A DNA stretch of 64,000 nt from Cymodocea nodosa (GCA_036874045.1 CM072338.1:21102501-21166500), one strand, 5' to 3'; counted from the stretch's first letter, positions 23,205 to 37,300 are shown. Numbers and translations: made by a program. The notes: generated by a model from the letters alone, not told the origin.

Positions 23205-26200
23205 CAATGTTCCCTATAACATACTAGACTTCCAAGGAGGATTTCAAAATGACAGACCTTCAAGGGAATAGGGAGAGGGAACAACAAATAGCAACTGCTA
23301 AACAGTCCACGTCAATGAGCTCCTTGAGTGCAAACATAAGATGATGGCATGATGCAGTGGTGGCTGAAGATCTTCCAAAACAATATGATTGTTTTTCCTA
23401 ACATTTCTGACATCATTATTCTTTAAGATAGAATGTAGATATTCATTTCTGGTTAAAAGTTGTATCTGTACAGTGTACTTGTATCACAATTCTTTCGTAA
23501 ACAGGCTGGGTCCAGATATCCCTAGTTCCAGCCCAAGATCTGAACCCAACTAGCTTCAAACTGGATACTTTTACTTTTTCCTTTACAAAAGCAGGCCAAT
23601 TCGGGTCCAACGTGAGTTAGTTAAATTTTATAATGGAACCTTCATCATAGTTTAGTCAATTGTAAATCGGTCACCAGTTAAACACTTCCGCAGATAGCAG
23701 AAAGAAGATCACCTTCTTTTTGGTAAGGCAGATAACCGATAGAGATACAAATGGTTTTCCTTTTTACCTGTATATTGGAAAAATGCTAACAGTTAACATT
23801 TTTAGCAGAAAATAGTAAAAAATTGTGAATCACACAAGAAAATTTAAAAAATCTTAAATGTCCCTAAGCAAAGACGTGAATTCACTGTGGAGTAAACTTG
23901 ATAAAGCACGTACCTAGTTGCAAAGATCTTTCCTTATTCCAAGCAAGAAGTTAAGTTACATGGGGAAATCATATTATGCATCCAGGAACATATGACACGT
24001 CAAGAAATGAATCAAACTGACGATCCAACTTCAATGCCACTATCAAGTGGCCAGGCAGTTTCTACAAAGGAATCCCCAAATTTCACTTGCTTTACTAATG
24101 TATCTTGTATCTGCTCCAGGCCCTTTTATGTGTAAGGAAATAAATTCGGTGATGCCAAAATCATAGGTACCAAGAGTCAAAAACAAATGCAATTTGACAA
24201 AGTTAACTAATTATGGCTGTATAGGCATAACCAACCGGATCCGTCAACAAGCAACCAAAACCTTTTGGCAGCCTCTGGAAAATCATGAGGCTTAATTTTG
24301 ACAACTGGGATACTAGTATGCATTTCAGAACTTTGAAGAACATATTGTACATCAATTGGACCTGAAATGAAAATCAAGGAAATTTGCAATTTTCAACTTT
24401 CACAAGCACATTTTCTTGACACTTCAATTGGAAAAGTTTGCATCAATTTTTTTGGTAAAGGTGCGAAGTTTGCATTATTTGAAAATGTGCTATTAAGAAA
24501 AAAAATTAGCAAAAAATATAAGACGACCAGAAGTTTGAACCATGATAACCTGCCAAAATGCAAGAATGTCCAGCATCAGAACTGGTCCTTAAAATCTCAA
24601 CCCCAGCAGCTAACAAACCATAGTGCAGCTAGCTGCAGTCAAAAGACACCTAGTACTACCACCAATTGTTGAACGTCCTTTTGCTGATGCTGTGAAGCTT
24701 GGGTATGACAAGGTTTTCAACATCAATTTTGTGTTGGACTTCAATACTTTCGAAAAAAGACACATGTTGAACTTCAGTGGAAATGTTAGTTGAAGTTGTA
24801 AAAATAAAGGAAGCCCGCAAAAAAAGCCCAAAAAATACAAATTTTGACACGAAAAATTAGGACAGGCTGATTAAACAATAGTACATATTTAAAAATAATT
24901 TATTTTAATTTTTGAATATTTATTGCAATAGAGACACACCATACAGTAATATTAGGAAGTCGCGATAAAATGCATTGTTCACATAAGACAAAAATATTAC
25001 GCAAGTACTTGATTATGCACAATCGATCTTTTCATACACCCTAATGCCAAATAAAATGCCTTTTCTCTTCAAATTGTTTGTGTTCTCCATGCACCTGTCC
25101 TCTTAACTTTCTCTTCCAGTAGACAATCATCCCATGAGTAACGTGTGAAATATTGTCTGTCCTCTAAAATACACCTATGGTATTCACTTGGTGACAGACA
25201 ACTGAGAGAGCCTATAAGTTAACATAAAAGGTACATATATGTCTTGGCAGGCTAGTAGATGCTATGGTTGTGGCTGGTAGGGAGGCTGATAATCGTCAGA
25301 CGTCATGTGGTGGGAAGCCTCTTTTATTTGTAAGATTTGTTGAACTTCAGGATCGTAAAAAATACAAGTGAGATCCCAATCATTGCACTCTTGGACACTA
25401 CCCTAACTTGGAGATGAATCATACGGAGACTCTTTTCTTCTTGACCTGTCATTACCACCACCTAAGTACTCTTCAAGTCCATGAGGAGAATCACCTTCAT
25501 AACTAGTTTCATGAGAAGAAGTAATACTCAAAGAATCAAAACCTTGTAAGATATCCATACCAATATAATTAGAACCTATTTGAGATGGAATATCATCATC
25601 CATCTATGGGAAGTACCTTGGTGACAGGCAACAAGACATTCATCACTTTAGTTGCTTCCTCTCAAAATGAGTGTTTGTTGACAATATCAGTCACCCAAGA
25701 GTCTTACTATCAGGGTATGTATACCATACATTCAAATTGAAAACATACTTCGATCCTACTCTTTTGTCTATTATTGATTGATTGAAGCGCAATATAGTTC
25801 ATTGCAAATCTGGTGACTCTTGGACAAATCAAGTCACCACTATAACATTCCAGAGTCCCCATGTACAACAACAGCTATAAATGATTGTAGAAGTAGATTG
25901 TTACAATTCTTGTTATGCTGAAATTCCTTGATACCAAAGTTTTTCCCAAGATCCTCTTATATCTAATACATTGAAGAAAATAATTCATGTAACTGACCCC
26001 ACATAGTGGAATTCATGTAACTTTGGTTGTTGTTGTAGTGCAACATATAGAAATACAAGGAAAGAAAAGATTCATGTGACCAATGAAACGTAATAGAAAC
26101 GAGCAACCACCATCCTTGTTGATGTCCAATTGAAGTACATATACATTGTTGTCAAAACTCAAAAAGTATTTGCATCACCTCAAAAGAAGAAATTTAAAAC

Positions 26201-26928
26201 TTCCTATTCGGTTATCCAAGACTCAAAATTTGATATGCTTTGCAAGCAATTGAAATCTGCATCGTAGGTAATTTGGTATTCCATGACTATCATAGATTAA
26301 ATAATTGAATTTAATTTCTGCTCAAAAAAACAAATGAATTCATTTCCTTTGATTTTTCATGTAATGCTCGTATTGAAGATTTTGAATTTCATACTCTCAA
26401 TAGATAAGAGCCCTTGGGGAATGAAATTTCATTGAAAGCAAATGGCTTTTAACTTAATATTGACAACTACCTACACCTACGTCTCAATTCTCAAGCACAC
26501 AGTTCATCCATTTACAAAAGCTAGGATAAATTAGGTTGTAGAATTAACGAAACGGGACCATTTTCCAAGAGGTACTCTAGAATCGCTCTGTAGATGCAAA
26601 ATAGAGTAAAAGTATGTATGAATTTTAGCATTAGACAAATACGAAAGCATGGTAAAAATTTTAGTTAAATTAAATAAGTATTGCTTATTGATGTAAATAT
26701 CTTAAAGTTGACACATTTCTGTTAAATTTCAACTATCAATTTTTAAATAAAAAATATCAATGAATACAGCTCATGTTAATTTGAAATTTTAATGATCATA
26801 ATATAAATTAACTAATCACATAATTCAATTTTAATGAAAAAGTAAGAGATTTCCCAGTATAAATTTCGTAGACACCACCTTAGGAATTACCAAATGATTA
26901 AGAGCGAAACGGGAAGAGGAGGACTTAC
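23205..26928. other. Unresolved region between the NEN-like gene and 27 kb
   Basis: No gene is established. Several exon-like frames occur. On the minus strand 24370-24230 follows a TTTCAG acceptor and reads VQYVLQSSEMHTSIPVVKIK onward, and 25603-25403 encodes a 66-residue acidic/Ser-rich frame. On the plus strand 24650-24790 has an open stretch. I recognise none of them. They may be exons of an unidentified minus-strand gene starting near 27 kb, or decayed transposon sequence. Confidence 0.35.
25985..26035 (+). repeat. Possible RTE-type LINE 3' tail remnant
   Basis: The words 'ctgaccccacatagtgg' followed by a TTG trinucleotide run resemble the 3' end of plant RTE LINEs, where a 'GACCCCACTTAGTGGGA'-like segment precedes (TTG)n. 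No reverse-transcriptase frame was recognised upstream, so this would be a very short copy. It is a resemblance from memory, not an alignment. Confidence 0.35.
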
Positions 26929-27230
26929 CTTCAGTTCCCGGACGTCTTTTCAGGGACCGCATGTCCTTCAGGGTGGGAAAATTCGAACCGTTGAAATGGC
27001 AAACGAAGATCCTCAACAGGTAGGAAGGAAGCTCCACCACAGCGGTCTACGGAGCAACGGAGCGTTCTTTGACAATGGCGATGTGAGGGAGGGCGACGGC
27101 TGCCCGGCGGAGGACGACGTCAGCCTTCGGCTGCGGGAGGGCGAGGGAGAGGGAGGCCAGGGGCGGGAAGTTGAGGTGACGGAGGAATCCGAACCGTTGA
27201 ATTGGAAGGGACGTGAGATCTAATCGTGTG
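26929..27230 (-). other. Possible 5' UTR and first exon of an unidentified minus-strand gene
   Basis: A GC-rich island in AT-rich DNA reads, on the minus strand, as a pyrimidine-rich leader, an ATG at 26962-26960 and a short basic start (MRSLKRRPGTE). A strong AG|GTAAGT donor follows at 26929. An in-frame stop upstream of the ATG supports a 5' UTR. I do not recognise the protein and cannot chain it with confidence to later exons. It may instead be a non-coding transcript or a promoter island. Confidence 0.35.
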
Positions 27231-30200
27231 GTTGGAGGAGCGCCCGAAAAGGGCCTCGTCGTGCGAGCTGACTATGGACTGGGCCTAAACCTATGCGCAT
27301 ATTTTCATGGTTCTCCAATTCTAATATATTCTTTAATGGATGAGAGCAGCTCCAACTTCTATCAACCGGAGATAGTCAAAAGACCGTTCCGTTCTGATCT
27401 GTATCCATGAAGAATTTTGTAGTTGCATATCTTCTTCTTCCTCTGAACATTGTCACCAGTGAGCTTAATAACAAATTAGATACATTAAATAAAAATGTTG
27501 AGGCTTAACGTGGTGGATTGTAATATATAAACCCACGATTACTCATGTCAACATGAAAGAATCTCATATTCCATTTATATATAAAACAAATGAGAAGTAG
27601 CATTGGGTTTTACCGTGCACTATGCTACTGCTTCACCGCCGGAAAGAGAGGCATCCCTTCAGCCAAGTTGGCGTCGCGAGCACAGGGTGGGTCCTGTTCT
27701 CCTGTCCTCCTTCCACCTTCGTGTTTGGGTACTGCACAGAAGCAACGACGGTGCCCACTCTGCTCTGTCATCGCTCGGCAGACAGCAGCAAATAGTGAAA
27801 TCAGATTTTTTTTTAGAGAAAAAGGGGAGGAAAGACGGAGGTAGCAACGTGGTCTGCGGCAGGAACATGTACCCAAGCAGGAGTAGTTTTGTTTTCTTGC
27901 CTCGTCCACGCCATTGGCATCAACAGCAGCACATGCTTCCACATGATCAGGACACCTTTCTTGTGTTCTCGATTCTCCATTCCAGACCAGCTTCCTCATC
28001 CATTCACTCCTCCAAGCATCTTCTTCTTCTGGGCCTTCGTGGACGCCATCTTGCATTATTGCTTACGATGGTAACCAAGGACGTCGTTTGGACTATTCCA
28101 CGGGTGAAGCTGAAGCCACGGCTTCAGCAGTTTCTCGTCGTGTTCATCAGCAGCCAGGGTACATGATGGGAGCCAAAAAGATGGCAACGCGTGAGGAACT
28201 TGTTGAAAAGAGGAGTCGAGTTCCCAATATACGAATTTATTTATTTTTCCTCAGTCGATTAAATTATCGAATACTATTGATGGCCGTGCATGATAAGATA
28301 CATGACCCTTGCTGGGATGATGCGGGGGGGGGGGGTGGAAAAACCAAATGGCAAACACGTGAACAGCAGCAGCACATGCAACACTGAGGACTGCCTCTTT
28401 CTTTTCTTCTTGGAATGCGGGCTTGAGCTGTGCACACAAACGATGCGCTTGACTGAAATCTACGAATCTTTCCCAATTGTCCTTTCTCTGGCGTTCATCT
28501 TTCTCCACCCTTTCTTTTTTTTTTTTTTTTTTCACCGTGCGGTGCGAGTGCGAAGGGGTGTAAAAATGGCCGCCGTGGTTGAGAATAATAAAACGCCTTC
28601 GTGGACTTCCGTGCTAGGCCGCACGTAACGTACTTCATGGTGCGGATGCCGATTGATTTTTAATTACAGATTAAAAATAAGGATGTTTATTATTTTAAAT
28701 AATATTTAAATCTTGATAGATATAGAAATCGTATAAATGATTTTTGCCTGAAATTTAACGATGGCATGGCTAATATTTTAAGAGAAGAAGACGGTGGCGT
28801 AACGCGCTTTTTGATTCTTCGCTTTACTACCCAGAAATTTATATAAATATCGGAACTCAAAAACCGTCCTTATCGTTACTGGGGCAAATCAAGCGCATGC
28901 ACTCTCGCTGCCTATTTCGCTCCCCAGCACGGTGGGAAGTAGACTTAGCTGGAGTGGTAGAGCCCCCCTCTCTTCCTTTGGGAGATAGTTAGAAGACACT
29001 GACAAGATGGCACACTGAAAGGAAATCCAACACCCCCCACCCCTCTCTCTCTATTTCTCTTTCATATCCTCCATGAAAACCAGTCAGTGGTTAGGAGGCA
29101 GCTTTCATGAAGTCCATTATTGTCCTCCCTGCCGAGCTGAATTGGCGATGAAAGTCGTGGGTCCTAACATCGATCTGCCCTCCTTCATGCATGCCAGTGA
29201 AGTAGTGAACTCATTCATCACGGTTTGATTGCCCAACGCCCAGAGATGGAGTTGGGCCACGCTGTCTCTCCCTCCCTCTTTCCTCCCTATTTCTTAGTCT
29301 ATCTGTCTCTCCTTTACCATTGTTTTCATCTGTTCCATATGAATGTTAGTTAGCTCTGTGCGATAGAGATAGAGAGAGGGTTTCCTTTTTCTTTTGGAGC
29401 TATCCATTCTGGCGTCTTTCCCTTCGTTACTCTCACCCACCCTTGTTAAAGTTCTAATTTCAGTTAAAACATATGACCTGTTTGTACACCTAGAATTTGA
29501 ATTCCACAGAATTTAAATTTTAATATAATTTGATAGAAAGAATTTAAAATCTAGGTGTTTGTGCATGTTTAGGAATTTGACATAAATTAAAATTTAGGTA
29601 TTTGTGCACATTAATGGAATTGAACAGAATTGATTTTTAATAAAGTTAATTAATGAATTAAAGTAATTAATGAAAATATAATTAATCAAGAAATGAATTA
29701 CTTACATTAATAAATGAACATATTATTAAATTAAATGTTTATATATCATTTATCAATTAATTAAGTATATCATTATATAAAATAAATCAAAAATTACAAA
29801 AATTGATAACTTTTTAGTTATAATACATGTTTAAAACAATAAAAGGTTAATTATAAATTCTATATTCCTCGTAATGTAATAATAAATAACTTTTTTAAAA
29901 ATATAATTATTATGAAGTGAATAAATGAAAGTAAATAATAAATAATTATTGAAATACTTTGATTATAAAAAAATATAATTTTGAACATTCTATTAGCTAT
30001 AAATGACTTTTAAGACTTAGTTTTTGTTAGCCATAGAAAGTTAGGAAAATTATATAGTTTTTAAAATTTTGATATTATATATTAAATAATATAATAAATA
30101 AAATAATAATAATAAAATAAAATAATATTTATGATTTTAATATTATAAATTAAATAATATTAATAATAATAAAATAATTAATATTTTATTTTTAATAAAA

Positions 30201-33200
30201 ATAATATTAAAATAATTAATTAAATAAAAAATATTAACAATATATACTTCAACAGTCGAAGATGAGCGTTGAGTGATCTTTTGGAAAATGAATTCTCAAC
30301 CTTGCGCGCCTATTACTCTCAAAGCCTGGTCTTTTGTTCGCCCTATATACCATTAATGATTAAGGTCGTTGATGTGATTAATCGCTAAAAGTCACTTTTG
30401 GTTCCATGCAATTAGACATGTAAGGCAGAAAGAGACATCCGTAGGTATAGTCTTGTACCCATTTCTTAGATATGGAGCCGACAAAATTTCTATGTTTATT
30501 AGTTCTAGCTATATCAATCAACATATATATCGTTCAACTTAACCATTAATCACCTAGAACAACCTTGCGTTATGATTGATTTGGTACGTCATTAAGGACA
30601 GAATTAGCTAGACAAAGTGGATCCCAGTCCCTTTTTATGATGGTTATGCAATAACGTACACTTTCTCTCTCATGCCATTACGGTGGTGCTTATAAAATAC
30701 TTCTTCAGGTGTGTAGTTGTACTTCTTTTAAGGTTGGGTTTGGATGGAAAATATTCGTAGCTAGCAATCCCAGTTTTTTAAGAGATTTTCAATGACAGGC
30801 TTTCAATGAGAGATTTTAGAAATTCCAAAAGATTGATGGAGGAACATGGTTTGACAGAGCCTTTGGTCTACCACGCCTTTAAGGTTTTAATCCAATGTTA
30901 AAAGATAGTAATGAACGTAACATCCCCAGCTAGTTTATAAAATTAATTTGACTTTTAATGTGTCCCCCAAAAAACAAGTCCCAATGAAAAACGCAAACTT
31001 AAATTCCAACTAGAAATCAAAAAAGATCGATAACATTATGACCGATTATATATAAAAGAAACATGCAGAAAACTAATTGGTAAACATTTCCATCTGCCAA
31101 AGAAGGCATGGTTTTTTGTGGGAATTGTTAATGTTTGAGGGGAGGATAGTGGGAAATGACATTTTATTCGATGCACCGGACAAGTGGCAAGTGACATAAA
31201 ATGACAAAAAAAAAAAATGTTGCCGTATTATATGTTAGCTCTATTTTTTGGTCTCTCATCGACTTATCCTATTTATCCATCGTCTGTTCAGATTATATGC
31301 TCGTTATGACATTGAAGGGGTGATTTTTCCTCTTTTTTTAAAGAATTTTTCTACAAATTTCAAATTTGTGATCAAAAGTTTAGAGCAAGACTCTTCCATC
31401 TTGTATAAAAAGAAGATTATTTTAAAGTAAAAGAGAAACAAAATGAAGACCATTTTTTCAAAAAAAAAGATACAGGAAGCCTGCAAATTTAGGGAAATCA
31501 TGGAAAGCAATTTTTTCACGAATTAGAAATCAGTAGATGTTTTCAACTTTTTAAACTTCCAATCGGTGGAAGGATTGCGAGGGTATGGTTCACAAAATCA
31601 TATTTGATTTATATCATGAAACATGCAGGAGGTTCTAAGATTATCGTTATATGTTCTATAAACTCTTCATGGAAATATATCATGTTAATGATGACCGCGC
31701 TACGACTGTTTCTCTGTCTCGTCTCTGATACAAACACAGAAGTGTATAAATCTGTTTTTTTTTTTTTGATAATGATAATATCTTTCGTCAATTTGAATTT
31801 GTGTTCCTAAACTCTTAAGCATAACTCGTGGAAACCAAACATTGAGATTATTCTTCTCGTGCAGTCATCTTTGATGGACTTATATATCAAAGTTTTTTCC
31901 CATCAGCGTCGAAGGACTCTGGTAAACTTAGGTTTTCAAAATTGAAACAGAAATTGAATTGAATCGATTTTCTTAATAAATTTTGTCTTGCATGCGTAGC
32001 ATACTTCATTATAGAAAGCAATAATTATTATGTTTTCTTATAAGAAAGAAGATGAGTCTAATAAATACCACTTCATATTTCAGTCAGATTCTACCGACAA
32101 ATTTGGTTCGTCAAAGACGTCTCACTGTTGTCATGCCATCAGAAAAAATCACTATGTGATGTTTGACGTCAGGGACGATAGAATAATGAAATTCCACAAG
32201 TATCGATTAATTCCATCATTTCATATGTAACTACGCTTAATAATAATCAATCATTCCATAAAATAGAATTTGACAGAATGCAACTCTCTTCGAAAAAAAG
32301 AATTAAAACCCACATAAGAAGAAAGAAAAAAAAAAAATCTCTTTCGCCTCTCCTAAGCGACCACGGGACAATTTTTGTTCAAAGAAACAAAATACATAAT
32401 ATTTGTAAAAATAATCCGAATTTGATGATTTGTGATACAATAAAAAGGAACAGGAACGCTCGATTTCCTGTAATCGTAAAAATAACAGTGAAAAATCTAT
32501 GGTATTTTGAAAAATGATGGAAAATATCTTATTTTCTTAACTTTTGTGTAGGTAACGAAAAACGACCAAAAAGATCTTCATTTCAACTTACAAGTCAATG
32601 ATAAAATAAAATAAACTGTGATAAACATATAAAAATATCTAAATAAAATTTTTCAGACAATTATTCTAAAAAATATATCAATTAAATAGATTTAAATTAT
32701 ATTTTAATATACATTAAGTTAGTTAAATTTTAATAAAATCTATGTTACATTCCATTATAATTTTATCATTTTTAATGTAACAATTATTCTCACTTCCTCT
32801 TTCTTTTTTTCGAGAAACACGGAGAAATAATTTACCGTCATTTTCTGAAAGTTAAGGTCAAGAAAACGAAGTTGAGAAATCTTTTTCTTATTTTTCCTGT
32901 ATACAAACAGGGTCAAAATAATAAAAGAATGAAAAAGACAAAAGGCACCACGTGAATCCAAGCCACGGCCGGGAAATACACGTGCGAATGCTGCGGCACC
33001 CAATGCCGGACCAGATTTGGTGAGAATCCAGCCGGAAGAGCGAAGGCGGATGACACCAGGCCGTCAGGCCGTGGTCCCCTGCCCACCCCACCCCACCCCA
33101 CCCCCTTCGACCTCTGTCACCCACCATGTGGCGACCTGTGACCGAACGCGCGCGCCGAGGAAGACAAAGAGGGCACCACCGATCGCTGTCCCCGTCGTCC

Positions 33201-34304
33201 ATCACACCCACCGCTACCACACCAGTATACAATAGACAAAGATGACGAGTTTCTCTTTGCTTTTGGACTTGTGTTACAACTTAGACATGATCAATTCATA
33301 GTTCATCGACATCATGTAAGGTTGATGAGGTGTAAAAAAAGGGTAGAAAACAAGCGATTCACCTAAAACATAAAAAAAAAAGAAAAAAAGAACAAAGCCA
33401 TCCACTGCTTTCTTCCTCTTTGCTGCTGATGCTGCTGCTGCTTCATCTAAAAACACTGTGAGAAAAAATTATTTCCTGTTGGCGGTCACAGATCACGGGT
33501 AGCACTGAGGACGCCTGTTTAAAATCTAAATTTACCAGGTTTTCTACCAGATGAGGCAAAGAGTAGGAAGAGAATACGGGTGGGGTTATTAGTAGTAATA
33601 ATAACAGTAATTATAAAGCTAATAGTGTTTAGTCCAGTTCCTTTCATGGCGTCACCTTTTAAACCGGAGAGACAAGGGATGGAAAACGAGAGAGAGAGAG
33701 CCGGTGGTGCTTTCTTCGCGGTGAGTAGGGAGGTACATCATCCATCTCTACCGCCTTGTTCTCCTTTTTCTGTGACTGGGGTAGTAGTAGAGTAGTATTC
33801 TTTCATACACATTATTCTATCACGTATAAAGATAAGTATACTGCTATACTTTGGGTACGCTTCTGCTACTGCTACTTTTCCTGCACTCTTCTTCATCCAT
33901 CCATCACCGTCGTCTCACCTTTCCTCTGCTACGAGGGTTTCTCTCGATTCTTTCTTTTCACTGTGGGAGACGACTCCTCGAGAATAGCTAAAGCTAAAGC
34001 TAATTCCCTGCCTACAGCTGATTTGCTACCACTGTCCTTCCTACTGCTTTTCCTTTTGCTGCTTTCTCTAGATTGATTACACGTTATTTACCTTAACCTT
34101 TTTGTTTCTCCTTTTTTTTTGTGTTTTTCTTCCCCTTTTTTTCCTTACCCCTGCCATCATAAGAGCAAAGAAACAGAAAAGATGAAAAAAGTTGGCATTC
34201 ATGTGTCAGGTAAAAGCTCGTCCGTGCTTGGATAAAGGGGGATTTGGATCTTACCCATCAGAGAGGGAGGACGCCCGCCCTTGCCTCCAGGGCCGCCGCC
34301 GGCT
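27231..34304. other. Intergenic DNA, partly GC-rich at 27.6-28.6 kb and very AT-rich at 29.6-30.25 kb
   Basis: The GC-richer block 27.6-28.6 kb has open frames on both strands, but none has family motifs or coherent splice sites. It also holds a G-tract at 28324-28334 and a T-tract at 28510-28531. A pyrimidine-rich stretch covers 28960-29450. From 29.6 to 30.25 kb the sequence is almost pure A/T. A 'cccca' repeat lies at 33083-33103. The last several hundred bases probably include the CCCH-gene 3' UTR. Confidence 0.5.
29484..29612. repeat. Short inverted and tandem repeat with GGTGTTTGTGCA motif
   Basis: The left arm 'tacacctagaatttgaatt' at about 29491-29509 is an imperfect inverted copy of 'aatttaaaatctaggtgtttg' at 29541-29561. 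The latter word then recurs in direct orientation at 29592-29608. Related words occur near 6924, 6967, 14426 and 15019, which suggests a dispersed AT-rich repeat family. Confidence 0.45.
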
Positions 34305-37300
34305 TCATAGGCCGACTGCACCATGACCGGAGGAAGAAAACCTGAAATCGTCGATGTTGCCAAACCCAACGTCAAACATTGACTTGGAACTACTCGTCAA
34401 CATCATCATGTATAAGAAATCGAATATGGAAGATACCTGGGCATTGGGAAGAAGCAAGATTTGATGGATGCCATGTCCAATGAGGGGGTTCCTAGGAGGA
34501 TACTGCCACTGTTGCTGCCGGAAGCCATCTCCATCCCTTCAGAAATCATGGAGAAAGAGGTCCCGGTGAAGGACGACTTGGTTGGGGAGGCAAATGGGCT
34601 ATCAGGTAGATTGTGCTCCGCACTACACAATTCCATCGCCCACATTAAAAGTTGAAAGAGAAAACAAACATATCACGTAACGAGACATTGGCATTGGAAG
34701 AAAATTAACAAGGAGATCGCCGGAAAAACATCACGACCCATATGTATCAAGGCCATGGACATCTGTGTGACCATTGTATGCTGGGTATAAATACATTGGT
34801 GGTCTTCTATAATGACAGTGGTAAACAAAAACGCCTTGGACCATAAGATTTCGGTAAGAAAAAAAAATCGAATAAAATACACTTGGAAAGATAAGTTGTG
34901 TAGTTTTCGTTATCTTTACTGTTCAAATTCCACTAAACGCAAGAATACTTTTATCATAAAAAATAAAAAAAGACAAGAGAAAGAGTTTTGCCGTGCAAGA
35001 GAAAGAATATAATGGAGGGAAGAGGAAAAGTTCAAATTTTTAAAATAATTTTCCAGCTTTTACCTTTCTTGGAAGTCGCCATTGTCATTGAGTCTCGTCT
35101 CCACCCCAGCCGATTCCACCTTATCGGCAGAAGCCGCAGAGTTGACTGTCGTCTTGTTACTCTGCTCGGCGTCAGGAGCAGCAGCAGCAGCAGCAACGGG
35201 ACTTGAGCACTTAACTACAAAGCCAAAAGGCTCAAATCTTTAGAAATAACTATCATCTATCTCTGAAGCTGAAGCAACTTTTAGAACAAATGCTCTTGGG
35301 TTTTTAAGGATAATAATGGTAATAATACCGCTGCTACCTTCGCTTGGTGCTTCCTCATGGTTGGCGCCGGAGGTGATGTTGGAGGTAGGAGTGCTGATGG
35401 TGGTGGGAGTGTGGATGGGACTTGGAGAGGAAAGAGAGAGATTTCTATTCTTGAGGTCAAGAAGCTGGAGACCCGCGAAACGTCTACCTTGGAGCTCTAT
35501 TGCCTGCTGCAGCTCGGCGGCTTGTTGCTGTTCTTCGAGTTTCCTCCGCAGCTGCAGTTCCTGGCTATTGTGCGTCATTCTGGCTCCTGTGGCCCAAGTA
35601 AAAAAACAGATTAGATACAAACGAAACAATCAAAATAAGAGGAAACCCAAATCAAAATTAGATGAAATTGAACCAACCAAGCTGCTGGAGCTCGAAGGGG
35701 TCTCTTGAGTCCAGACCAGTGGGAGTGGTGCAGCCAGAGAAATCACCTCTTTCAGACTGATGCTGTTGCTGTTGCAACTTCCTGCCAACAACCGAAAGGA
35801 TGATTTTTGAGAAAAAAGCTGAATGAATGAAGAAGAATTGGTCCAAAAGGTGCAAGGAAGGGGAGGTTGGGAGAGACGATATATGAGATAAGAATGCCAG
35901 TACTTGTCGGGAAGCTTTCCCTTCTCTTTGTAAGGCTTGACGAGGACTCGAGCATCGCAGACGAAATGAGGATTGCCCTTTGCCAGTATCTGTTTCACGG
36001 TCTCGGGATAGACAAAGGTCACAAACCCAAACATCCTCTTCTGCTGATAGGGTATTCTAACATCCTGGACTGGTCCATAGATGCTTCAAGCACACAACCG
36101 AACATGACACCATTAGTCGTGGGAGTATGAGACCACCCACAAAATGCAAACACTCGAGTGGTAGTGTTTGCTGGATATGGTGAACAAACCTGAAGTAGTT
36201 GGAGACATCCTCCTCCCTGAAAGTGCTATCGGCTGGGAAGGTCAGGTAGATCTGCCGAGACCCAGGATTCACCAGACCAGCATAATCGTATCTGTCCATC
36301 CGAGATCGCCCAAAGAACTTGTGCGACTCGTCACCGCCCAACATCAGTGCAGCTGCGGCCGCGGCGGCTCTGAGAAAACAGACCGGAATGCTTCACAAAC
36401 AATCCGTGGACAGAAGAGCGAAAGTAACAAAAGCATGTTCTGAGAATAAAAAGGGAGGAGTTTGGGGGGTTGGAGGAGAATACCTATCGTTTTGTTGCTG
36501 CTGCAGAAAGTAGTTCATGCACTTGCCGGAGGTGGGTGAGGGCGCAGAAGTGGCATAGGGAAAAGATGCGGCGGAAGGCATGAGATGGGACGAAGCGACG
36601 CTGCCAAGCCGCTGGCTTTTGGACCTAAGAAGAAGCTCCTGGCACTGCTGCTGCTCCATTGCGTCCATCTTGCTCCCGGAAATGGCGGCGGCAACGGCGG
36701 CGCTCGCAGTCACGTCGTCAGGGAGCCCGTGTTGGAACCTGCAGCTGCTCCCGTTCTTGCAGTAGCCTCTAGCGAAGTAGAGGCAAGGCTTCCAACCAAA
36801 CCCAGAGGAGTCCGAACTCAAGTAGAGGTCGGCGAGGGAGCAGCTCCTGCGATGGTGACCATTCACGCCTCCCCCCCAGTTCGCGTAGGGGAAGAGAACG
36901 TTATCCCCACCATTGCTGCTTGGGCTCCGGCACTCCGCGGTGGCGATGTCTGAATAGAAGAGGTCTGAGTTACTGCCCTTGGGTCCGAGGGGGAAGCCGT
37001 GGATGGAGGAACTTGGAGAGTTGGCACCTGAAGGGCCGTTGAGATAAGACAGTTGGTCTTGGAGCTGGAAGTCGTCGATGAGCTCGGAACCGTAGAAAGA
37101 AGCAGAAGAAGCCACCGCGGTGGCTGCCAAAATCTCTTCTGGGTTCTGGAGGTCGTCGACGACGTTGCTCCCGTTTCCGTTGGTGCTGTTGCTCCGGGAG
37201 AAAACAGGCGGCGGAGCCCACGAGGAGGGGGAAGGGAGACCACTGCTGCCGCCGCCGCCGCCGCCACCGCCTAGGAGGCGGGAGGTGGAGTTTTGACGAG

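Noticed and set aside
25403-25603. 66-codon acidic frame considered as a hAT transposase C-terminus
   Set aside because: No hAT dimerisation motif could be read in the flanking sequence, so the assignment was not supported.
27590-28640. Overlapping frames of 84-187 codons on both strands
   Set aside because: Composition is driven by GC-rich and homopolymer sequence. No conserved motif was seen and frames on both strands are equally long.
28900-29450. Possible microRNA precursor in a pyrimidine-rich stretch
   Set aside because: No match to the conserved plant miRNA sequences I checked by eye, and no convincing stem could be paired.
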